DNA from: JAEELC01 sp963621965
GTDB lineage: Bacteria; Bacillota_I; Bacilli_A; Acholeplasmatales; Anaeroplasmataceae
Reading direction: 5' to 3'
Length of the DNA stretch: 5,201 nt
Assembly: GCA_963621965.1 (NCBI GenBank)
Contig: CAVFGN010000064.1
Span: 1-5,201, forward strand
Shown here: piece by piece, positions 1 to 4,582 of the stretch
Position numbering within the stretch: position 1 is the stretch's first letter
Layout of the letters: each line of letters opens with the position of its first letter
Translations under genes and position numbers: made by a program
Notes under the pieces: model-generated
Database searches by the model: none
Told to the model about the DNA's origin: nothing
The model's input: the letters and a program-made list of their open reading frames with translations, nothing else

Positions 1-212
1 GAGTTCTATCTGTCTTAAAAAATAGATATGGAGAAGCTGATGTTGAAGTTGGTTGCGGGTTCTATGGTAGGATTGGTATGTTTAGAGAATTACCGTTACC
101 AGATGAAATTTATGATTATGAAAAATATAAAAGTCCTAATTGGACTTTGGAAGATACAAAAATAGAAAATTTAGATGTAAAAGTTGAACAAAAATCTAAA
201 TTTGTATTATAA
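1..212 (+). CDS. Replicative DNA helicase, DnaB/SF4 family (3' end only)
   Basis: Only the last 69 residues are in the window; the frame enters at base 3 and ends in TAA at 210-212. The fragment begins with the motif LKNRYGEAD, followed by a short beta-strand region (VGCGFYGRIG) and MFRELPLPDEI. The K-N-R-Y-G signature followed by a beta hairpin and an F/W-x-ELP segment is typical of the C-terminal end of the RecA-like motor domain in DnaB-type hexameric helicases, where the Lys and Arg contact ATP bound in the neighbouring subunit. The last 35 or so residues are charged and look like a flexible tail. The helicase would unwind DNA at the phage fork and work with the separate primase encoded at 2289-3320. 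Its TAA shares one base with the ATG of the next gene (TAATG), which suggests coupled translation. The Walker motifs lie upstream and cannot be checked, so another RecA-fold ATPase is possible. Confidence 0.7.
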   Translation, partial: VLSVLKNRYGEADVEVGCGFYGRIGMFRELPLPDEIYDYEKYKSPNWTLEDTKIENLDVKVEQKSKFVL

Positions 213-901
213 TGGCTGAATTAATAGCAATTGTAGGAGAAAGTGGTAGTGGAAAAACAACTTCTATTAGAAATCTTAATCCTGAAGAAACTTTTATCAT
301 ATCAACAACTGGCAAACGCCCAGGAATTAGAGGTGCTAAAAGGTTGTACCCGTCAGTAGAACTCACTAAAGATAAATTTACTGGAAATTTTTATGAAACT
401 TCAAATGTAGAAAATATCGGCAAAATGATGGCTCTTGTTTCAGCTAAAAGACCTGAAATAAAGACCATTATTGTTGATGATTATCAGTATATTCAAGCCT
501 TCGAATCAATGGATAGAGTTGATGAGAAAGGTTACAGTAAATTTACTGATATGGCAAAACATGCTTATGAAGTTTTAAAGAAAGGGAAGAGTCTTCGCGA
601 TGATTTGTTTGTATGTATTCTTACTCATAGTGAAAATACTGGAGATAACATGAATCCCTATTATAAAATTAAGACTCTTGGCAAACTTCTGGATTCAGTA
701 ATTACTTTGGAGGGGTTATTTACTTATGTACTATTTACAAGGGTTGTTAAAGATCCTGCTACTGAAACAGTACAATATAAGTTTGTAACTAATTCAGATG
801 GTACATGTACTGCTAAATCTCCTATTGGTCTATTTAGCGAAAATCTTATAGATAATGATTTGAACTTTGTAATTAATGCTATTAAAGAATATAACGAGTA
901 A
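212..901 (+). CDS. P-loop ATPase, AAA_24 / Sak4-like phage nucleotide-binding protein
   Basis: This 229-residue protein is a single RecA/AAA-type NTPase domain. The Walker A motif GESGSGKT lies at residues 9-16, right at the N-terminus. A Walker B strand TIIVDD lies at 85-90, followed by a YQYI segment. A probable sensor strand (CILTHSE) lies at about 135-141. Length and layout fit the phage AAA_24 proteins, some of which (Sak4-like) are RecA-core single-strand annealing proteins that work with a phage SSB. That family knowledge and the SSB two genes downstream make a recombination or replication-restart role plausible, but the annealing function is inferred. The start is firm: the ATG overlaps the helicase stop by one base and only a few residues precede the P-loop. 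The TAA at 899-901 overlaps the next ATG in the same way. No Shine-Dalgarno sequence is visible. Confidence 0.8.
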   Translation: MAELIAIVGESGSGKTTSIRNLNPEETFIISTTGKRPGIRGAKRLYPSVELTKDKFTGNFYETSNVENIGKMMALVSAKRPEIKTIIVDDYQYIQAFESMDRVDEKGYSKFTDMAKHAYEVLKKGKSLRDDLFVCILTHSENTGDNMNPYYKIKTLGKLLDSVITLEGLFTYVLFTRVVKDPATETVQYKFVTNSDGTCTAKSPIGLFSENLIDNDLNFVINAIKEYNE

Positions 902-1446
902 TGGCAATAATTAAGCAACAATTTACTATAACTTATGAAAGAGAAGTAGATGTTGATACTGGTGAGATTATTAAAACTACTATAATAGGTAGTTCTGATA
1001 TTAAACCAGAAAAGAAGAAATCTGTCAAAAAAGATCAAGACACAGAAGCTAAAGTATATCTTGAGGATAATAAACTTAAGTTAAATTCTTTAGCTGTAGA
1101 AATGTTGAATGTCAGTCCTGGAGATAGAATTGATATTCAATATACTGATACTCATCCTATTATAGGTAAAAGTGAATCTTTTGGAAATCCAGAAGGAGGT
1201 ACTAAACTTACTAAAACTTGCACATTATCTTTTAGAGGTAAAAAATCTGAAGTATTGCAAAAGTTTGGTACTGAATTTAAGATAGTTGATCGTAATGGTC
1301 AATTTATACTTGATAATGGAAAAGAGGTTACAAATGACTTTAATGGCGATGAAAATGTTAATGTAGAAGATACTGATTTAGATTTAAACTTAGATGATTT
1401 TATAGATGATACAAAAGAAGTTAAATCTTCAATATTTCAACTTTAA
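901..1446 (+). CDS. Unknown replication-module protein with acidic C-terminal tail
   Basis: I do not recognise a named family for this 181-residue protein. Residues 1-30 look like beta strands (FTITYEREV, TTIIG). They are followed by a lysine-rich linker (about 35-45). A compact middle region (about 51-138) contains KLKLNSLAVEMLNVSPGDRI, which recalls small beta-barrel or AbrB-like sequences, and then KLTKTCTLSFRGKK and the strand pair FKIVDRNGQFIL. Residues 146-173 are strongly acidic (many D/E, including LDLNLDDFIDD), and the chain ends in SSIFQL. An acidic tail after a beta-rich core is common in DNA-binding replication accessory proteins. Its place between the ATPase and the SSB supports a replication or recombination role, but no activity can be assigned. 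The ATG overlaps the upstream TAA by one base. It could be a second ssDNA-binding protein or an SSB or ATPase partner. Confidence 0.75.
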   Translation: MAIIKQQFTITYEREVDVDTGEIIKTTIIGSSDIKPEKKKSVKKDQDTEAKVYLEDNKLKLNSLAVEMLNVSPGDRIDIQYTDTHPIIGKSESFGNPEGGTKLTKTCTLSFRGKKSEVLQKFGTEFKIVDRNGQFILDNGKEVTNDFNGDENVNVEDTDLDLNLDDFIDDTKEVKSSIFQL

Positions 1447-1447
1447 A

Positions 1448-1459
1448 TAATTTAAATTA
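1448..1459. repeat. 12-bp perfect A/T palindrome at the SSB start
   Basis: TAATTTAAATTA is its own reverse complement. It fills the short gap before the SSB gene, and its last A is the first base of the ATG. It could affect initiation or act as a protein-binding site. In DNA this AT-rich a 12-base palindrome can easily arise by chance, so function is unproven. Confidence 0.3.
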
Positions 1460-2214
1460 TGAGTTTTAATTTTAGTCTTAACGAAGTAAAGCCTGCTAGT
1501 ACTACAAAATATCTTAAAGCATATCATATTTATAATGATGTAACTCTTGATGGTGTTGAAGTGAAGGAAGGTGTTTCTGCAAAAGGAAATGCTTGGAAAT
1601 CTCTTAATCTCACATTCTCTTGTCCTGAAGGTAGTTATAACCATAGTATATTTTATTTGACTTCAGATAAAGATACTGATCGTCCAGAAATGGATATGCC
1701 TAATGGAGGCAAACGTTATATGCCTAGTGCATGGGAACGTTCTCGAGACGCTATTGCGGCTGTTGGTTTCACATTCTTTCCAGAAGACTTTGCTAAATTA
1801 CAAGCAGCTACCGCTAAAGCTGGATATAAACATGCTAAAGAAGCATTTGAGGGAATTGCAGATATGTTTGTTAAGTGCGTAAACAAAAATAAAGGTAAGG
1901 TACATACAAACATGAAACTTGTAGGACGTAATTCTAATGGTACTGTATATGCCACGCTTCCTAATTGTACAGGTATTGCAGAAGCAAAAGATGAAAAACG
2001 TGCTGCTGACAATAATGTAAGTGTAGGGGATTGGTATACTTGGATGATTTCTCCCTTTGGTGATAATCTCTCATTTAGTGCTTATGAGGAGACAAAGAAG
2101 AAAGAATTTGAAGGTGCTAAACCTACAAATATGGATTCTGTAAGTACTCCTGTTGGCATAGATGAAGCACCTAAGGGTTCTGAGGATGATATTGACTTTG
2201 ATTCATTACTCTAA
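1459..2214 (+). CDS. Putative phage single-stranded DNA-binding protein
   Basis: This 251-residue protein has the general build of a phage SSB. A beta-rich, aromatic-containing core is followed by a low-complexity linker (about 212-240) and an acidic tip ending in DDIDFDSLL. Acidic, hydrophobic-capped C-termini of this kind are the hallmark of SSBs such as T7 gp2.5, T4 gp32 and bacterial SSB, where they dock replication partners. The core has strands around 15-28 (TKYLKAYHIYNDVTL) and 47-67, a helical insert around 91-138, and a KVHTNMKLVGR to VYATLPNC segment at about 147-170. No zinc ligands are evident. The gene lies 12 bases after the previous stop, with only A/T-rich DNA upstream, and just before a strong terminator. 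Parts of it are clearly richer in G/C than the flanking genes, which may reflect codon selection in an abundant protein. The SSB call rests on tail, size and context, not on a family signature I can verify. Confidence 0.65.
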   Translation: MSFNFSLNEVKPASTTKYLKAYHIYNDVTLDGVEVKEGVSAKGNAWKSLNLTFSCPEGSYNHSIFYLTSDKDTDRPEMDMPNGGKRYMPSAWERSRDAIAAVGFTFFPEDFAKLQAATAKAGYKHAKEAFEGIADMFVKCVNKNKGKVHTNMKLVGRNSNGTVYATLPNCTGIAEAKDEKRAADNNVSVGDWYTWMISPFGDNLSFSAYEETKKKEFEGAKPTNMDSVSTPVGIDEAPKGSEDDIDFDSLL

Positions 2215-2217
2215 TAT

Positions 2218-2252
2218 AAAGTGCCTGCTGTAATAGTAGGCACTTTTATTTT
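2218..2252 (+). terminator. Rho-independent terminator after the SSB gene
   Basis: A 12-bp inverted repeat pairs AAAGTGCCTGCT (2218-2229) with AGTAGGCACTTT (2235-2246) around the 5-base loop GTAAT. Eleven pairs are Watson-Crick and one is G-U. A T-rich tract (TTTTATTTT) begins at the end of the 3' arm. The stem starts three bases after the SSB stop codon. It separates the helicase-to-SSB block from the primase block. Because the A-rich 5' side mirrors the T-rich 3' side it may work weakly on the other strand too, but no convergent gene is seen. Confidence 0.9.
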
Positions 2253-2280
2253 GATTCTTTCTGAGAATTTAGTATTTTTA
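2250..2280 (+). promoter_or_regulatory. Candidate Bacteroides-type promoter upstream of primase
   Basis: TTTG at 2250-2253 is followed after 19 bases by TATTTTTA at 2273-2280. This matches the Bacteroides primary-sigma pattern (TTTG, 19-21 bases, TAnnTTTG) at all positions but the last. It lies directly after the terminator, where a new promoter would be needed to drive the primase block. Transcription would start only a few bases before the primase ATG at 2289, an unusually short leader. In AT-rich DNA such matches are not rare, so confidence is limited. Confidence 0.3.
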
Positions 2281-2288
2281 TATCTTAT

Positions 2289-3320
2289 ATGGATTTCTCA
2301 TTTCAACAAAAAATTACAAAAGAATTAATTTTATCTAAATTCTCAGAAGAACAAATAATGGAGTTCTATTTAAATATCCCTATAAAAAAGGGATTATTTT
2401 GTAGTCCTTTAAGGAAAGATAGAAAACCAACTTGTTCTTTATATAGAAATAGTTCTGGAACTTTAATTTTTAAAGATTTTGCTACAGGTCAAAACTTAAA
2501 TGTATTTGGTGTAGTTCAAGCTAAGTTTAATTGTAATTACAGAGAAGCTTTAAGAATTATAGCAAATGATTTTGGGATTGTAAGTAATAGAAATATTTCT
2601 AAAAATGTAGGTAAAATTAACTATACTCCTAATATAATTAAGGATAAGACAATATCTAAAATACAAGTAGAAATACAAGACTTTACAGAAAGAGATTTAA
2701 AATGGTGGGGTAAGTATGGTATTACTAAAGAAATATTACAACATTTTAATGTATATTCTTGCAAGCACGTATTTTTAAATGGTAATCTTTTTGCTGCTTA
2801 TCAACAAAATTGTCCTATCTACGGTTATTACGGAGGTAAGATTCAGGAAAATAAAGAAAAAATAGAGTTATGGAAGTGCTATTTTCCAAAGAGAAGAGAG
2901 TATAGATTTATAGGAAATTATCCTGCAAAAAAACTACAAGGATATGATAAATTACCTAAGAAAGGTAAAATATGTGTCCTTACTAAAGCTCAAAAAGATG
3001 TAATGGCATTATATGCTTATGGTATCCCTGCTTGTGCTCCTAATAGTGAAACGGTTATTCCATCTAAAACTATTATAGATGATTTAACTAATAGATTTGA
3101 ATATGTATTTGCTTTATGGGACAATGATAGCACTGGTATTACATTTTTAAATAAAATGAAACGTCAGTACCCTCAATTGCATTGTCTTATAATACCAAAA
3201 CGCTATGAAGCAAAAGATTTTTCAGATTTAAGAGCTAAATATGGAGAACAAGAAACTAAAAAATTTATTGTTAAATATTTAAAATATTTTAAAGAACATG
3301 AAAAAATAGAAAGAGCTTGA
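2289..3320 (+). CDS. DNA primase, DnaG-like with CHC2-derived and TOPRIM domains
   Basis: This 343-residue protein would make RNA primers for phage DNA synthesis. Residues about 10-97 resemble the N-terminal template-recognition domain of phage primases: GLFCSPLRKDRKPTCSLY (35-52), then LIFKDFATG (59-67) and a helical NYREALRIIANDFGI segment. Only scattered cysteines (C38, C49, C82) are present, so the usual CHC2 zinc ribbon looks degenerate. The TOPRIM fold is at about 226-315. It has a first strand and helix KICVLTKAQKDVMALYAYG (227-245), the metal-binding acidic motif ALWDNDSTG (275-283, D278 and D280) and a final KDFSD motif (309-313). Lys233 occupies the place where DnaG has its TOPRIM glutamate. 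There is no helicase domain, which fits a separate DnaB. It is the first gene after the terminator; its TGA lies 23 bases inside the next gene if that starts at 3298. Confidence 0.85.
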   Translation: MDFSFQQKITKELILSKFSEEQIMEFYLNIPIKKGLFCSPLRKDRKPTCSLYRNSSGTLIFKDFATGQNLNVFGVVQAKFNCNYREALRIIANDFGIVSNRNISKNVGKINYTPNIIKDKTISKIQVEIQDFTERDLKWWGKYGITKEILQHFNVYSCKHVFLNGNLFAAYQQNCPIYGYYGGKIQENKEKIELWKCYFPKRREYRFIGNYPAKKLQGYDKLPKKGKICVLTKAQKDVMALYAYGIPACAPNSETVIPSKTIIDDLTNRFEYVFALWDNDSTGITFLNKMKRQYPQLHCLIIPKRYEAKDFSDLRAKYGEQETKKFIVKYLKYFKEHEKIERA

Positions 3321-3852
3321 TACATCTGTAGAAATTACTTTTAAAAATGGAGATGTTAAAGTATCTTCATCTTTAGAAGAGGCTGCTGAGATTTCGGGAT
3401 TGTCAGAAGCTAGTATTAAAATTCGTTGTAACAAATCAAGACAAGGTTCTTCTAATAAGAAAGACAAAATTAATTGTAAATGGGTTAATGATACTACTTT
3501 TAGACACTATCAAGCTAAAAAATCTAAATCTAAAGGAAGCAATTGGGAATCTGAAATAGTTGAGAAGCTCAAATCAATAGGATATGAAGATGTTTGTAGA
3601 GCTGCAGGAGAATCTAAGAAATTAGATAATTCTAAGGTTGATATTGCAGGTTCTACTGAATGTGCAATACAAGCTAAACATACTCAAACCCTTCCTAATT
3701 ATTATAAAATTAGAGAAGCTTGTCCTGATCCACGCCCTTTAGTACTTTTATGGAAGAAATCAGCAGAAGAAAATAGTATAAGTAAAGGCAAACTTGCAAT
3801 AGTAGATTGGGATTTTTTCTTTACTTTATTATCAAATTATCATAATAAATGA
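3298..3852 (+). CDS. PD-(D/E)XK resolvase-like nuclease with N-terminal DNA-binding module; in-frame TAG at codon 4
   Basis: Read from the ATG at 3298 with TAG as an amino acid, this is 184 residues. Residues about 11-66 look like a NUMOD1-like helix-turn-helix module: a VEITFKNGDV strand pair, then SLEEAAEISGLSEASIKIRC. The rest resembles a Holliday-junction-resolvase or restriction-endonuclease-like PD-(D/E)XK domain: WESEIVEKL helix (83-91, acidic E84/E86), CRAAGES (100-106), SKVDIAG with D115, and IQAK with Q125 and K127, where Gln replaces the usual Glu. It probably cuts branched or recombining DNA. The frame has no other ATG. The only later NTG start is TTG at 3400, which would cut through the DNA-binding module. 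The start overlaps the primase end by 23 bases; the TGA overlaps the next ATG (ATGA). The TAG may be recoded, a nonsense mutation, or bypassed by another start or a frameshift; see findings. Confidence 0.65.
3307..3309 (+). other. In-frame TAG near the start of the nuclease gene
   Basis: The sequence reads ATG AAA AAA TAG AAA GAG from 3298. The same frame is then open until TGA at 3850-3852, and the residues straight after the TAG already fit a folded DNA-binding module. All eight other stops in the window are TAA or TGA. TAG read as Gln (genetic code 15) is documented in some crAss-like phages, so reassignment is plausible here. A point mutation or sequencing error is the simplest alternative. 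Confidence 0.55.
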
Positions 3853-4058
3853 ACAAATACATAATTCCAATATGTAATATTCCAAATTCTAAAGTCTATA
3901 ATTTAGTACTATATGCAAATTCTAATTCAGATTGTCAGGATAGAATTATGGATAAATTTGCTGAGTACTCCAATAGCTTTGAATATCATGATTTTATTAA
4001 AGATCTAGATAGTCAGGATATTCTTATTGGGAAAATAACTGACGTTGAAGAATTATGA
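3849..4058 (+). CDS. Small protein of unknown function (69 aa)
   Basis: I do not recognise this protein. It starts with a hydrophobic beta-like segment (YIIPICNIPNSKVYNLVLYA, residues 4-23). A predicted helix follows, with the chain CQDRIMDKFAEYSN (29-42), then an acidic second half (YHDFIKDLDSQDILIGKITDVEEL). The chain is net acidic, with no transmembrane segment, signal peptide or zinc motif. It is likely a real gene: its ATG sits in an ATGA overlap with the nuclease stop, and its own TGA sits in an ATGA overlap with the next ATG, the usual sign of coupled translation in a phage operon. A small alpha/beta accessory protein for replication or nucleotide metabolism is possible, but nothing in the sequence shows which. 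Confidence 0.7.
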   Translation: MNKYIIPICNIPNSKVYNLVLYANSNSDCQDRIMDKFAEYSNSFEYHDFIKDLDSQDILIGKITDVEEL

Positions 4059-4582
4059 AACTTCGTATAGGTTTGGATATAGATAATACCATCGCAGACT
4101 TCAATTATGGTTATATTAAACGTTTTGGAAAATGGCCAAAAAAGGATTGGTGTATTACTCGTAATGTCCAAAATATTTTAATACATGATCGGGATTTCTG
4201 GTTAAATTTACCAGTAATAAGAAAACCCGATTTTGAACCTAGACTATTTTGTAGTGCTAGAGTAAATAATAAACGCTGGACTAAGAAATATTTATTGAAT
4301 ATAGGATTTACTAGTCCTTTATATCAAATTCCAGGATACCATCTTAGTAAAGCTAAAACTTTAAAAGGTAGAGTAGATGTATTTATTGAAGATTCTTTAA
4401 AGAACTTCATAGACTTAAATCTACATGGTATCCCTTGTCTTTTAATAGATACTCCAGATAATAAAGAATGGGGTCCTGTTGGAAGAATTTATTCTTTAAA
4501 AGAATCAGAAATAGAAGAATGTTATAATCTATTTATAGATACAGTTTTTTCTAATTTTGAAAAATTAATTAATGGAAATTAA
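4055..4582 (+). CDS. HAD-superfamily phosphatase, probable 5'(3')-deoxyribonucleotidase-like
   Basis: This 175-residue protein carries the haloacid dehalogenase motifs in order. Motif I is GLDIDNTIADF at residues 6-16, with the nucleophile Asp8 and the general acid/base Asp10. Motif II is the strand RLFCSAR with Ser67. A motif III lysine lies in LSKAK (Lys99 or Lys101). Motif IV is VDVFIEDSLKN, with Glu112 and Asp113 as the likely Mg2+ ligands. Size and motif spacing fit the small 5'(3')-deoxyribonucleotidase and phage 5'-nucleotidase branch (HAD subclass I, short cap between motifs I and II). It could dephosphorylate deoxynucleotides to tune the nucleotide pool, or act as a DNA 3'-phosphatase; substrate cannot be read from sequence. 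The cytoplasm is the expected location, as there is no signal peptide. Its ATG overlaps the upstream TGA by four bases, and its end overlaps the next gene by 11 bases. Confidence 0.8.
   Translation: MKLRIGLDIDNTIADFNYGYIKRFGKWPKKDWCITRNVQNILIHDRDFWLNLPVIRKPDFEPRLFCSARVNNKRWTKKYLLNIGFTSPLYQIPGYHLSKAKTLKGRVDVFIEDSLKNFIDLNLHGIPCLLIDTPDNKEWGPVGRIYSLKESEIEECYNLFIDTVFSNFEKLINGN

Noticed and set aside
724..1038. Open frame on the - strand
   Set aside because: It lies opposite the ATPase and unknown genes, has low-complexity F/S/L/Y-rich sequence typical of antisense AT-rich DNA, and no start context.
1429..1644. Open frame on the - strand
   Set aside because: It is antisense to the SSB start, with no recognisable motif or neighbour on that strand.
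1716..2012. Open frame on the - strand
   Set aside because: It mirrors the alanine-rich part of the SSB gene, and its composition is explained by the sense strand.
3268..3297. AT-only repeated AAATATTT stretch as an origin-like element
   Set aside because: It encodes the Lys/Tyr/Phe-rich end of the primase, and no iterons or other origin signs accompany it.
3301..3309. Single-base indel in the A6 run as the cause of the TAG
   Set aside because: The ATG and the downstream coding frame are already in phase, so one inserted or deleted A would break the frame rather than restore it. A substitution or recoding fits better.
3279..3467. Open frame on the - strand
   Set aside because: It is short, antisense to the primase end and nuclease start, and has no motif support.
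3400..3852. Nuclease gene starting at TTG 3400 (150 residues)
   Set aside because: This start would cut the helix-turn-helix in half, has no ribosome-binding site and leaves an 80-base gap in an otherwise overlapping operon; the open frame before it looks coding.
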